In this document: piece by piece, positions 1-8,680 of the stretch
Position numbering within the stretch: the stretch's first letter is position 1
How the letters are laid out: every line of letters starts with the position of its first letter
Made by a program: the position numbers and the translations under genes
DNA from: Bacteroidota bacterium
Lineage (GTDB): Bacteria; Bacteroidota; Bacteroidia; Chitinophagales; Chitinophagaceae
Reading direction: 5' to 3'
NCBI GenBank assembly: GCA_024640225.1
Contig: JAHEFK010000006.1
Location: 41,588-88,850 of the forward strand
DNA: 47,263 bases
The notes under the pieces: generated by a model
The model's input: only the letters and a program-made list of their open reading frames with translations
What the model was told of the DNA's origin: nothing
Databases searched by the model: none

Positions 1-917
1 GTATCATGCACCCATTCTATACTATAATCATCAAAGGTTTTTAAATTGCCCGTTTTATAAAAATCAACTAATAAATTCAATGATTTTTTCTGTTGATCAT
101 TTTCTGCAACACTAGCTGCTTTCTCTAACCAATATACAATTTGCGTAATGGCTTTGTCATACATACCACCTACTTTCCATGTGCGCTCTATAAGCTGAGC
201 ATTTTCTTTTACTACTTTACTGTTCAGTCCCCAACTTGGTGCATTCCCTTTGGTATCTTTTAAATTATAAAAGGCTTCTACTTCTTTCTGCGTCACGCCT
301 TCATAATAATTATTAGCTGAGTTGGCGATATTATCTACTCCAGCTCTAAGATCTACACATTTAGGCATAAAGCTAGCATCAAAAATAATAGGTTGTATTC
401 TTTTGGTATATGCTTCTATGTTTTCACCTTGATTAAGCGGCAAGGCATTACTTGGAGTTGCAAGCACTAAGTTTTTGAAATAATCGAAACTACAAGCAGG
501 AATAAATTTTTCATTACTGTAATGATGATAATTACCATTACTAAACCAAACCCGTCCACAATACGTTTCAAATTGTTTCCAAGATGTATCGTTTTTATCT
601 CCTTTATAATTTTCATAAACAGCTTCAATAGTTTTTCTTACCAACAATCCATATTTACTTTTTTGATCGTAGATAATATCTCTTCCGCTCAAAGCAGCTT
701 CATATAAATAATAAGCTAATTGCTTTTGTTTTAAGGATAATTGATTAAAACCGGGTACTTCGTATCGAAGTAGTTGCAAATCAGCAAAAGCCTCTGCTTC
801 CACTACAAAGGTAGTATCATACGTTACTGCTTCGCTTTCAGTAGTCGTGCTTTTTTGATTACAAGAAATTAATAAAACGGTAGCTAGTCCTAAAGCATAC
901 AAAAAGGTACTTTTCAT
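1..917 (-). CDS. M49-family dipeptidyl peptidase III-like lipoprotein (partial, C-terminus outside window)
   Basis: About 305 N-terminal residues are present. The protein begins with a lipoprotein signal: a basic start, a hydrophobic stretch and the lipobox LLISC, followed by a Ser/Thr-rich linker. It should therefore be lipid-anchored outside the cytoplasm. The body matches the Bacteroidota M49 peptidases, which many databases mislabel as dihydrofolate reductase: QLLRYEVPGFNQLSLKQKQL, LYEAALSGRDIIYDQ, RVWFSNGNYHHYS, NNYYEGVTQKEVEAFY and PSWGLNSKVVKEN are visible in that order. M49 enzymes remove dipeptides from peptide N-termini with Zn bound by an HExxGH motif; that motif lies beyond the window edge, so activity cannot be judged here. 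Start is the ATG at 917. Upstream, 918-1004 is shared with the divergent oxygenase gene; a weak TATATTTA box is possible there but not convincing. Family assignment is from memory of the family sequence. Confidence 0.82.
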   Translation of the reverse strand, partial: MKSTFLYALGLATVLLISCNQKSTTTESEAVTYDTTFVVEAEAFADLQLLRYEVPGFNQLSLKQKQLAYYLYEAALSGRDIIYDQKSKYGLLVRKTIEAVYENYKGDKNDTSWKQFETYCGRVWFSNGNYHHYSNEKFIPACSFDYFKNLVLATPSNALPLNQGENIEAYTKRIQPIIFDASFMPKCVDLRAGVDNIANSANNYYEGVTQKEVEAFYNLKDTKGNAPSWGLNSKVVKENAQLIERTWKVGGMYDKAITQIVYWLEKAASVAENDQQKKSLNLLVDFYKTGNLKTFDDYSIEWVHD

Positions 918-1004
918 GAGAATAAATTTAGGTGTAAATATAGTATTTATTAAGGCATATTTAATTTACCGTATTTTATATATATTTATAAAAATTCACC
1001 CTTT

Positions 1005-1952
1005 ATGAATACGATTCCGGTAGTTGATTTAAGTCAATACACCCAAGGAAATGACGCAACAAAAAACAAGTTTGTGCAAGCACTTGGCACTGCCTATGAA
1101 GAAGTAGGCTTTGTAGCCGTAGTAAATCATGGCATACCTAATGCATTGATAAAACAGCTTTACGAGCAAGTAGAGGCCTTCTTTAGCCTAACTGAAAATC
1201 AAAAAAAACAATATGAAAAAATAGCCTTGGCAGGACAAAGAGGCTATACTTCTTTTGGCAGAGAACATGCTAAGGGCTTTGACGCTCCTGACTTAAAAGA
1301 ATTTTTTCAATTTGGGCAGATCATTGAAGATGGAGAGCAGGTAGATGAGTTTTATCCCGATAATGTTTTCGTAAACGAATTGCCTGAATTTACTCAAACC
1401 CTAGAACAAGCCTATCGTGCTTTTGAACAAAGCGGGAAAGCGCTTTTAGAAGCTATAGCCCTTTTTTTAAATTTAGATCAGCATTACTTTACTCCTGAAA
1501 TACACAATGGCAACTCTATTTTAAGAGCCATTCACTACCCGCCTATTACACAAGAACCAAAATCATCGATCAGAGCAGAGCAACATGAGGATATTAATTT
1601 GATCACCTTATTAGTAGGTGCATCAGCAGAAGGCTTGCAAGTATTAAACAAGCAAGGACAATGGGTAAATGTTCAATCTAGTGATGATCAAATCGTTGTT
1701 AATGTTGGAGATATGCTCCAACGATTGACCAATAACCGATTAAAATCTACTACCCATAGAGTGGTAAATCCTCCTAAAGAAAAGTGGCATACCCATCGCT
1801 ACTCTATTCCGTTTTTCTTGCATCCAAAAGGAAGTATGTCTTTAGCTTGTTTACAAAGTTGTATCAACGATGCGCATCCAAAACAATATGAAGATTATAG
1901 TGCTGCACAATATTTAGATGAGCGTCTTAGAGAAATTGGTTTAAAGAAATAA
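1005..1952 (+). CDS. Isopenicillin N synthase-like 2-oxoglutarate/Fe(II) oxygenase
   Basis: 315 residues, a normal length for this family. The N-terminal DIOX_N part (about 3-115) contains VGFVAVVNHGIP, the usual helix-turn of plant and bacterial 2OG oxygenases. The jelly-roll domain follows, with the iron-binding triad His194-x-Asp196 (EQHEDINLITLL) and His251 (STTHRVVNPP), and Arg265-x-Ser267 (HRYSIPFF), which binds the 2-oxoglutarate carboxylate. All catalytic residues are intact, so an active oxygenase is likely. The substrate cannot be read from sequence; isopenicillin synthesis itself is not implied because no NRPS or beta-lactam genes lie nearby. It stands alone, divergent from the M49 lipoprotein and convergent with the atp operon, sharing its terminator. 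Confidence 0.9.
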   Translation: MNTIPVVDLSQYTQGNDATKNKFVQALGTAYEEVGFVAVVNHGIPNALIKQLYEQVEAFFSLTENQKKQYEKIALAGQRGYTSFGREHAKGFDAPDLKEFFQFGQIIEDGEQVDEFYPDNVFVNELPEFTQTLEQAYRAFEQSGKALLEAIALFLNLDQHYFTPEIHNGNSILRAIHYPPITQEPKSSIRAEQHEDINLITLLVGASAEGLQVLNKQGQWVNVQSSDDQIVVNVGDMLQRLTNNRLKSTTHRVVNPPKEKWHTHRYSIPFFLHPKGSMSLACLQSCINDAHPKQYEDYSAAQYLDERLREIGLKK

Positions 1953-1954
1953 AA

Positions 1955-1978
1955 AAAGGGCTACGATTGTAGCCCTTT
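1955..1978. terminator. Bidirectional intrinsic terminator between the oxygenase gene and atpA
   Basis: Perfect 10-bp stem AAAGGGCTAC / GTAGCCCTTT with a GATT loop. An A-run precedes it (T-run on the minus strand), so it should work best for the atp operon and also end the plus-strand oxygenase transcript. Confidence 0.9.
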
Positions 1979-1995
1979 ATATTTGAATTTAAAAC

Positions 1996-3576
1996 TTAGT
2001 TTTTAAACTGAGGAATTAAAGAATCTGCCAATGCTTTCATTTTAGCTAATCCATCTTCCGGTAAGTTACCTTTTTTGAATTCTAATAATAATTCAGGCAT
2101 TTTAGTTTCTAATTCATTAATAAATGTTTCTTCAAATGCACGTACATTTTTCACCGGCACTTCACGAATCATGTTATTAGTTCCTAAATAAATAATCGCA
2201 ACTTGTTTTTCTACGCTATACGGAGTAAACTGAGGTTGTTTTAAAATCTCTACGTTTCTAGCACCTTTATCGATTACATTTTTAGTAGCCGCATCAAGAT
2301 CACCACCAAATTTAGCAAACGCTTCTAACTCACGGAAAAGTGCTTGGTCTAATTTTAAAGTACCTGCAACTTTTTTCATTGATTTAATCTGCGCACTACC
2401 ACCCACACGGCTTACAGAGATACCTACGTTAATTGCAGGGCGAATACCCGCATTAAACAAGTTAGATTCTAAGAAAATTTGTCCGTCTGTGATAGAGATT
2501 ACGTTGGTTGGGATATATGCAGATACGTCACCAGCTTGTGTTTCAATAATTGGCAATGCGGTCAAAGAGCCACCACCTTTTACTAAATGCTTGATTGATT
2601 CTGGTAAATCATTCATTGTTTTAGCTAATGCATCGTTATTAATAACTTTTGCAGCACGCTCCAATAAACGACTGTGTAAATAGAATACGTCACCAGGATA
2701 TGCTTCACGTCCAGGAGGTCGACGTAATAAAAGAGATACCTCACGATAAGCCACCGCTTGTTTTGATAAATCATCGTAAACTACTAAGGCTGGTCGACCA
2801 GTATCACGGAAGAACTCACCAATAGCTGCACCAGCAAATGGCGCAAAGAACTGCAATGGAGCTGGATCAGCTGCAGCAGCAGATACGATAATAGTGTATG
2901 GTAATGCACCATTATCTTCCAATGTTTTCATTACTTGCGCAACGGTAGAAGCTTTCTGACCAATAGCAACATAGATACAATAAACAGGTTTTCCTGCTTC
3001 ATAAAATTCTTTTTGATTGATGATCGCATCAATACAGATAGCAGATTTACCTGTTTGACGGTCACCGATAACCAACTCACGTTGACCACGGCCAATTGGA
3101 ATCATAGCGTCAATCGCTTTGATACCCGTTTGTAAGGGCTCTTTTACTGGCTCACGAAATACAACACCTGGCGCTTTACGCTCTAATGGCATTTCATATA
3201 ATTCACCTGCAATTGGACCTTTACCATCAATTGGTTCGCCTAATGTATTTACTACACGACCAACCATTCCTTCACCAACTTTAATAGAGGCAATTTGACC
3301 AGTTCTACGAACGGTTGCGCCTTCTTTAATACCAGCACTATCACCCATTAATACCACCCCAACATTATCTTCTTCAAGGTTTAATGCGATTGCTTTTACT
3401 CCATTTTCAAAAGAAACTAATTCCCCTTGACGAACGCCTGTTAGACCATAAACACGAGCAATACCGTCACCTACTTGTAATACGGTACCTACTTCTTCTA
3501 AACTAGCTTCTGTGTTAGCGTTGCTTAATTGTTGTCTGAGTATCGCTGATATCTCATCCGGTTTAATCTCAACCAT
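1996..3576 (-). CDS. atpA: F1Fo ATP synthase subunit alpha
   Basis: 526 residues, full length. The alpha subunit alternates with beta in the F1 hexamer and holds the non-catalytic nucleotide sites. The Walker A loop GDRQTGKS, the following CIDAIINQ helix, the [13 protein letters not shown] strand, [21 protein letters not shown] and the [20 protein letters not shown] segment are all present. It is the last gene of the five-gene run atpB-E-F-H-A; a strong terminator lies 18-41 bases past its stop codon. The gamma subunit gene, which usually follows atpA in bacteria, is absent here, so the F1 genes atpG, atpD and atpC must be elsewhere in the genome. Gap to atpH is 45 nt. Confidence 0.98.
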   Translation of the reverse strand: MVEIKPDEISAILRQQLSNANTEASLEEVGTVLQVGDGIARVYGLTGVRQGELVSFENGVKAIALNLEEDNVGVVLMGDSAGIKEGATVRRTGQIASIKVGEGMVGRVVNTLGEPIDGKGPIAGELYEMPLERKAPGVVFREPVKEPLQTGIKAIDAMIPIGRGQRELVIGDRQTGKSAICIDAIINQKEFYEAGKPVYCIYVAIGQKASTVAQVMKTLEDNGALPYTIIVSAAAADPAPLQFFAPFAGAAIGEFFRDTGRPALVVYDDLSKQAVAYREVSLLLRRPPGREAYPGDVFYLHSRLLERAAKVINNDALAKTMNDLPESIKHLVKGGGSLTALPIIETQAGDVSAYIPTNVISITDGQIFLESNLFNAGIRPAINVGISVSRVGGSAQIKSMKKVAGTLKLDQALFRELEAFAKFGGDLDAATKNVIDKGARNVEILKQPQFTPYSVEKQVAIIYLGTNNMIREVPVKNVRAFEETFINELETKMPELLLEFKKGNLPEDGLAKMKALADSLIPQFKN

Positions 3577-3621
3577 AATTGTATGTTTATTAAATTAAGA
3601 AATTTTAAAAATTTATGTGTA

Positions 3622-4182
3622 TTATATTTTACTGATATAGCTGTTGTTTACAAATTGATTTCTGATATCATTTAATTCTTTGCGAATACTTGCATCGTAT
3701 AATTTATCATCCATCTCAATAACAAAACCACCAATTAAGTCAGCATTCATAGCCGTTTCTAATTCCACTGTTTTACCTTCAAATCCAGCAGCAATTTTTG
3801 TAGCTAGTTGTTGTTTAATGGAATCATTGATCGCTGTAGCCGTAGTAATTTTCACAGTTTTAATTTGTTTCAATTCCTTAACTAAAGCTATAAATGCGGC
3901 ACTAATTTCATATAATTTAGCTTCTCTACCTTTTTTAACGATTAAGGCTATAAAAGCTTGTGTGATAGGCTGAATTGATGCATTGAAGATAGCCGATAAA
4001 ATTGCTATTTTCTTATCTGCATGAATAATAGGACTATTCAAAACTTGAAGCAATTCAACATTATTTTTACACGTATTAAATACGCATTGCATGTCTGCAA
4101 ACAAAGCGTCTACACTTTTTTGTTCAGTAGCTAAATCTAATAATGATTTGGCATATCGTACGGCTAATCTTGATTGTTGCAT
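3622..4182 (-). CDS. atpH: F1Fo ATP synthase subunit delta
   Basis: 186 residues, the usual size for the delta (OSCP) stator subunit that joins F1 alpha to the b-subunit stalk. The N-terminal helical domain begins with the characteristic SRLAVRYAKSLLDLA. The C-terminal region contains the conserved segment MNADLIGGFVIEMDDKLYDA followed by SIRKELNDIRNQF, diagnostic for the family. It lies between atpF (25 nt gap) and atpA. Only the standard stator role is inferred. Confidence 0.97.
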   Translation of the reverse strand: MQQSRLAVRYAKSLLDLATEQKSVDALFADMQCVFNTCKNNVELLQVLNSPIIHADKKIAILSAIFNASIQPITQAFIALIVKKGREAKLYEISAAFIALVKELKQIKTVKITTATAINDSIKQQLATKIAAGFEGKTVELETAMNADLIGGFVIEMDDKLYDASIRKELNDIRNQFVNNSYISKI

Positions 4183-4207
4183 GCTTTATATTTTTCTAAA
4201 CGAACAA

Positions 4208-4702
4208 TTAGTTCATTTTAATTTCTTCTGTTAATTTTTTTACATAGGCATCTTGTGCGCTATCTTGACTTAATTGATTGCGAAGAATTTTCTCAGCAAC
4301 AGCCACAGAAAGTAAACCTATTTCGTTTTTAACTTCTGTAATAGCAGCCATTTTAGAACGATTAATTTGTTCTTGCGCATCTAAGATAATCTTGTTTGCT
4401 TCCGTTTTTGCTAATTCTTTCGCATCGGTAATCATTTTCTCTTTTATTTCTTTAGCTTCTTTAAGCATAGCAGAACGCTCTTCATGCGCTTGCTTCATCA
4501 ATTGCTCGTTTTCAGCTTTCATGGCACTCATTTCGCCTTTCACTTTTTCAGCTGTTTGTAAAGCATTTGCAATACCAGTTTCACGCTCATTCAACATGTT
4601 TAGAATTGGTTTCCAAGCAAATTTTTTCAAGATCAAAAACACGATCATAAAGGCTAATAACGCCCAAAAAAACAATCCTAATGCGGGTTTTAATAATTCC
4701 AT
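4208..4702 (-). CDS. atpF: F1Fo ATP synthase subunit b
   Basis: 164 residues. One N-terminal membrane helix (about 8-26, ending at LKKFAWKPIL) is followed by a long, Glu/Lys/Ala-rich amphipathic helix that forms the peripheral stalk as a dimer. The KFAWKPILNMLNERE junction is the family signature. It is separated from atpE by 96 nt that contain a stable hairpin, an unusually large gap within this operon. Open frames antisense to this gene are composition shadows. Confidence 0.96.
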   Translation of the reverse strand: MELLKPALGLFFWALLAFMIVFLILKKFAWKPILNMLNERETGIANALQTAEKVKGEMSAMKAENEQLMKQAHEERSAMLKEAKEIKEKMITDAKELAKTEANKIILDAQEQINRSKMAAITEVKNEIGLLSVAVAEKILRNQLSQDSAQDAYVKKLTEEIKMN

Positions 4703-4752
4703 TTTATATAATTTTGAATCTAAAATTTAGATACGTTACATTTTTAAAATTA

Positions 4753-4787
4753 ACAAGCAGCCTCAGCCCTTTGCATTGGCTGCTTGT
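4753..4787 (-). promoter_or_regulatory. Intercistronic hairpin between atpE and atpF
   Basis: Arms ACAAGCAGCC (4753-4762) and GGCTGCTTGT (4778-4787) pair perfectly over 10 bp around a 15-nt loop. On the minus strand it lies about 12 nt past the atpE stop and is followed by TTAATTTT, a weak U-tract. It could partly terminate, or protect the atpB-atpE end of the mRNA from 3' decay, raising subunit c relative to b, delta and alpha. The structure is seen in sequence; the role is inferred. Confidence 0.7.
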
Positions 4788-4798
4788 AATGTGGTTGA

Positions 4799-5059
<261 letters not shown>

Positions 5060-5075
5060 TTAAAATTAAAAAATA

Positions 5076-6194
5076 CTATGCTGTTGCTTCTTCATGATGA
5101 TGATCGTGTTCTTCGTGACCATGACCATCTTCAATTGCCTGCCCTATAAATACGGCTGTTAAATTAGTAAAGATGAAGGCCTGAATAGCGGCAACCATCA
5201 ATTCTAAGAAGAACATAAATATAGAAAAGGCTAAAGAAACAATTGAAAATCCATATCCAGCAGCTGGGTTTTGACCCATTTTACTAAAGATAAAGATGAG
5301 GGAAATAATACTTAATATAATAATATGCCCAGCCAAAATATTAGCAAACAAACGAATAGCTAATGCAATAGGCTTAATAAATAAAGACATAATCTCTATC
5401 GGTACTAATAAAAATTTGATGGGTAATGGAACTCCTGGAGGATTTAATAAGTGACCCCAGAAATGTTTATTTGCGTTAATTAATAAAACTATAAATGAAA
5501 TTAAAGCTAAACAAGCTGTAACGGTAATATTTCCGGTAAAATTGGCACCACCAGGTAATAAACCTAACATATTATTAATCCATATGAAAAAGAACAAGGT
5601 TAATAATAATGGCATGTATTTTTGATACTTAGCACCTAAAGTAGGTTTTGCTACATCATCTCTAACAAACATTATTACCGGCTCTAATGCATTTTGAAAA
5701 CCAGATGGGGCTACATTAGCACCATTTTGTTTGTATTTTTTTGCAACCGTAAGCATAATGATCAATAACAATACAACACCAATCAACATAGATAAAACAT
5801 TCTTGGTAATAGAGAAGTCGTAAAAAGACTCACTTTTATCTTCCGATGCTATTTTATTATGCTCATCTAAGGTATAACCATTATATGCTTCTCTATGTCC
5901 TTCATGTCCGAATTTAGAGGAACTGAATACTGATAAGCCTTTAGTCTTGCTGTAAATGATGATAGGTAAGGGTAAGCTGATATGATTTTCTCCAATACTG
6001 AAAAAGTGCCAATCATGAGCATCGCTTACGTGACCAAAGATAATTTCGGATGCATTAAACTTAGATGCTTCCTCCTTTGTTTCAGCTTTTGCCTCAGCAG
6101 CATGATGCTCTTGAGCATAGGACTTTGTGAATGGAATTGCCATTAAAAGTACCCATGCTAAACCTACTAAATATAAATATTTTTTACCCGTCAT
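5076..6194 (-). CDS. atpB: F1Fo ATP synthase subunit a, Bacteroidota type with periplasmic N-extension
   Basis: 372 residues, about 100 longer than the E. coli subunit. It starts with a signal-peptide-like segment ending near SYAQ, then a hydrophilic, His/Glu/Lys-rich region up to about residue 125 before the first membrane helix; this extension is typical of Bacteroidota. The proton-channel core is present: the essential Arg in PIALAIRLFANILAGH and the last helices FFLELMVAAIQAFIFTNLTA. The extreme C-terminus is strikingly His-rich (GHGHEEHDHHHEE), giving a possible metal- or proton-binding tail. It is the first gene of the operon; no atpI-like gene precedes it, since pckA is divergent. Confidence 0.96.
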   Translation of the reverse strand: MTGKKYLYLVGLAWVLLMAIPFTKSYAQEHHAAEAKAETKEEASKFNASEIIFGHVSDAHDWHFFSIGENHISLPLPIIIYSKTKGLSVFSSSKFGHEGHREAYNGYTLDEHNKIASEDKSESFYDFSITKNVLSMLIGVVLLLIIMLTVAKKYKQNGANVAPSGFQNALEPVIMFVRDDVAKPTLGAKYQKYMPLLLTLFFFIWINNMLGLLPGGANFTGNITVTACLALISFIVLLINANKHFWGHLLNPPGVPLPIKFLLVPIEIMSLFIKPIALAIRLFANILAGHIIILSIISLIFIFSKMGQNPAAGYGFSIVSLAFSIFMFFLELMVAAIQAFIFTNLTAVFIGQAIEDGHGHEEHDHHHEEATA

Positions 6195-6256
6195 TGCTAT
6201 TCAAATATGCTAAAAAAATGTAATCAAAAGGATACGTCTGCCCCTCAAATTTTGCG

Positions 6257-6286
6257 CAAAGATATAGTGTATAATTTGATTTTCAA
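6257..6286 (-). promoter_or_regulatory. Promoter of the atpBEFHA operon
   Basis: On the minus strand a TTG (6284-6286), 19 nt spacer and TATCTTTG (6257-6264) fit the Bacteroidota consensus TTG-N17-23-TAnnTTTG. Predicted start near 6250 leaves a leader of about 55 nt before the atpB ATG. Confidence 0.8.
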
Positions 6287-6391
6287 AAATTGATGCTATA
6301 AAATATTCCCTCCAAAATCCTTAATTTTATTAAAATTCTTTAAAATATGATATTAATCATTTTAAGGCCAAAACTAATTGCTAAAGAAAAC

Positions 6392-6399
6392 TAAGTTTG
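6392..6399 (+). promoter_or_regulatory. -7 box of the pckA promoter
   Basis: TAAGTTTG is a perfect TAnnTTTG. No TTG at the right distance upstream was found. It contains the in-frame TTG (6397) that could be mistaken for a start codon; a transcript starting near 6406 cannot use it, which favours the ATG at 6442. Confidence 0.7.
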
Positions 6400-6441
6400 T
6401 ACTTTAGCGCTTTATTTTTAAATCAAACGAAATCGATTTTT

Positions 6442-8043
6442 ATGCAAGAAAACGGAATTAAAAACCCAAACGCAACATTACTAGATTTGGGCATTAATGC
6501 AGCTATTGCAAATTGGAACTTAAGTTCAGCAGAATTAACCGCTAAAACATTGGAACTCAACCAAGGTGTTTTAAATGATTTAGATGCATTGTGTGTCAAC
6601 ACAGGCAAATTTACAGGTCGTTCTCCCAAAGATAAATTTACCGTAAAGGATGCAATAACTGAAAATACCGTTGATTGGGGTGATGTAAATATCCCTTTTG
6701 ATGCACAAGCATTTGATGCGCTTTATACTAAAGTGTGCAATTATTTGTCTGGCAAAGAGTTATGGGTTAGAGATGCGTATGCATGTGCAGATCCTACCTA
6801 TCGTTTAAACATTCGTGTTGTTAACGAAACTCCTTGGGCTAACCTTTTTTGCAACGACTTATTTTTAAGACCTACTGCTGCTGAAATTCAAACACAAAAC
6901 CCTGATTGGGTTATCGTGCAAGCGCCTTCTTTTCAAGCAGATCCTGCAGTGGATGGTACGCGCCAAGCGAATTTCACTATAGTTAACTTTACTAGAAAAA
7001 TCATTTTAATTGGAGGCAGTGGCTATACCGGTGAAATGAAAAAAGGCATTTTTGGTGTTTTAAACTTCTTATTACCGCATGAACACAGTGTTTTATCAAT
7101 GCACTGCTCTGCAAATGAAGGAAAAGAAGGAGACGTAGCCTTATTTTTTGGTCTATCCGGAACCGGTAAAACTACCTTGAGCGCTGATCCTAATCGTGCT
7201 TTAATTGGTGATGATGAACATGGATGGGCTAAAGGATCCGTATTTAATTTTGAAGGCGGTTGCTATGCTAAATGTATTGATTTAAGTGCTGAAAAAGAAC
7301 CTCAAATCTACCATGCTATTAAACCAGGTGCTTTGTTAGAGAACATTGTGTTTAATGAAGGTACCAATACCGTAAATTTTGCCGATGGCTCTATTACTGA
7401 AAATACCCGCGTGGCATATCCTATCGACCATATTGACAATGCTAAAACGCCATCATATGGTGGCAACCCTAAGAATATTTTCTTTTTAACATGTGATGCT
7501 TTTGGTATTTTACCTCCTATTTCTAAGTTAACAACGGAGCAAGCTATGTATCACTTCATCAGTGGATATACCGCAAAAGTTGCTGGTACTGAAGTAGGCA
7601 TTACCGAACCTCAAACTACTTTCTCTGCTTGTTTTGGACGTGTATTTTTACCGCTGCATCCTACAAAATATGCAGATTTATTAGGTAAAAAATTAGCTGA
7701 GCACCCAGAAGTTAATGTATGGTTGATCAATACTGGTTGGAGCGGTGGCGCTTACGGAACAGGAAGCCGCATGAGCTTAAAACATACGCGTGCTATGATT
7801 ACGGCTGCTATGAATGGCGAATTAAACAACGTGGCATATGAAGCGCACGACACTTTTGGTGTGTTAATTCCGCAAACGTGTCCTAATGTACCAAGCGAAA
7901 TATTAAACCCTCGCACAACTTGGACCGACAAAGCTGCTTATGATGAAAAAGCAAAACACCTTGCTGAATTATTCGTTAAGAACTTTGAAAAATATGCCGC
8001 ACAAGCTAGCGAAGCAATTTTGAGTGCTGCACCAAAAATCTAA
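6442..8043 (+). CDS. pckA: ATP-dependent phosphoenolpyruvate carboxykinase
   Basis: 533 residues from the ATG at 6442, the normal length; the frame is open back to a TTG at 6397 but that lies in the promoter -7 box. The enzyme converts oxaloacetate and ATP to PEP, ADP and CO2 in the cytoplasm, the first committed step of gluconeogenesis. Visible motifs: CVNTGKFTGRSPKDKF near the N-terminus, the P-loop GLSGTGKTTLS (about 237-247), LIGDDEHGW with the metal-binding Asp just after it, FNFEGGCYAKCI, and the adenine-binding region NIFFLTCDAFGILPPISKL. It stands alone between its own promoter and a strong terminator and is divergent from the atp operon. Confidence 0.98.
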   Translation: MQENGIKNPNATLLDLGINAAIANWNLSSAELTAKTLELNQGVLNDLDALCVNTGKFTGRSPKDKFTVKDAITENTVDWGDVNIPFDAQAFDALYTKVCNYLSGKELWVRDAYACADPTYRLNIRVVNETPWANLFCNDLFLRPTAAEIQTQNPDWVIVQAPSFQADPAVDGTRQANFTIVNFTRKIILIGGSGYTGEMKKGIFGVLNFLLPHEHSVLSMHCSANEGKEGDVALFFGLSGTGKTTLSADPNRALIGDDEHGWAKGSVFNFEGGCYAKCIDLSAEKEPQIYHAIKPGALLENIVFNEGTNTVNFADGSITENTRVAYPIDHIDNAKTPSYGGNPKNIFFLTCDAFGILPPISKLTTEQAMYHFISGYTAKVAGTEVGITEPQTTFSACFGRVFLPLHPTKYADLLGKKLAEHPEVNVWLINTGWSGGAYGTGSRMSLKHTRAMITAAMNGELNNVAYEAHDTFGVLIPQTCPNVPSEILNPRTTWTDKAAYDEKAKHLAELFVKNFEKYAAQASEAILSAAPKI

Positions 8044-8060
8044 ATACTTAAATATCGTTT

Positions 8061-8089
8061 AAAAAATCTACCCTCTGGGTAGATTTTTT
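8061..8089 (+). terminator. Intrinsic terminator of pckA
   Basis: Perfect stem AAAAAATCTACCC / GGGTAGATTTTTT with a TCT loop, 17 nt after the pckA stop, followed by further T-rich sequence. Confidence 0.9.
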
Positions 8090-8092
8090 TTA

Positions 8093-8629
8093 TTGTATCT
8101 TAGTATCGTTTTGAAAAATTTTCTTCTCCTAACAGGCATCGCAATTTCGATGTTGGCAATTGCCGGCATCATGCCAAGCTATTGGCTGTTGAAATGGCAT
8201 GCAAAAAAAAATGCCCTCCAACACATTGCTATTATGCAAAAGGATGCATTAATATCTATTAGTGCAAGCCAAATAAATAAAGGAGCTTGGGAAAATAAAC
8301 AGGAATTTAATTACCAGGATGTACAGTATGATATTGTAAGCATGACCGTAAAAGGTGCTGATACAATGTATTATTGTTATGCCGACGAAGCTGAATCAAG
8401 CTTAAACAACAAACTAAAAAATGCTGTAGAAGAGCAACTGCAACATAATATCCCTTTAAAAAATAAAACCAAACAACTCATCTGTCAACTGCAAGATTTA
8501 TTCTTTTCTGAAAGCTCATCCATAAATCTTCCCTTGCGCATTTTTATGCATTCCACTACTTCCAAAAACACTAGTATGGCTATCAAAGATTGCTTTTTAA
8601 AAGCAATGGAACGTCCACCAATTATTTAG
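8093..8629 (+). CDS. Hypothetical membrane-anchored protein next to a TonB-dependent receptor
   Basis: 178 residues if read from the TTG at 8093; a TTG at 8111 or the ATG at 8150 are alternative starts, and none is clearly preferred. An N-terminal hydrophobic segment (about residues 8-32, LLLTGIAISMLAIAGIM then SYWLL) acts as a membrane anchor or uncleaved signal. The rest is a soluble alpha/beta-looking domain with no motif I recognise. The pckA terminator ends only 3 nt before the first possible start, so the gene needs its own promoter in the T-rich terminator tail or starts later. It lies 51 nt before a TonB-dependent receptor on the same strand, so an accessory role in the same uptake process is a reasonable guess and no more. 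Real coding is supported by the uninterrupted frame and plausible composition. Confidence 0.6.
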   Translation: MYLSIVLKNFLLLTGIAISMLAIAGIMPSYWLLKWHAKKNALQHIAIMQKDALISISASQINKGAWENKQEFNYQDVQYDIVSMTVKGADTMYYCYADEAESSLNNKLKNAVEEQLQHNIPLKNKTKQLICQLQDLFFSESSSINLPLRIFMHSTTSKNTSMAIKDCFLKAMERPPII

Positions 8630-8680
8630 TACAAATCATCGAATTAACTAAACAATTTATCCATTTCAACTTTAAAAATC

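Noticed and set aside
918-1004. Divergent promoters for the M49 and oxygenase genes
   Set aside because: TATATTTA-like boxes can be found on both strands, but the gap is so AT-rich and free of a spaced TTG that a call would not be supported.
4278-4730. 150-codon plus-strand open frame antisense to atpF
   Set aside because: Composition shadow of a clear atpF gene; no domain, no promoter, Ser/Ile/Phe-rich translation typical of antisense frames.
6195-6441. Small RNA or riboswitch in the longest gene-free gap
   Set aside because: No stable stem-loop or known riboswitch core was seen; the gap is explained by the divergent atpB and pckA promoters.
8649-8655. Single TAAACAA half-site before the TonB receptor gene
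   Set aside because: No TTGTTTA partner at 19 or 22 nt spacing; expected by chance in AT-rich DNA.
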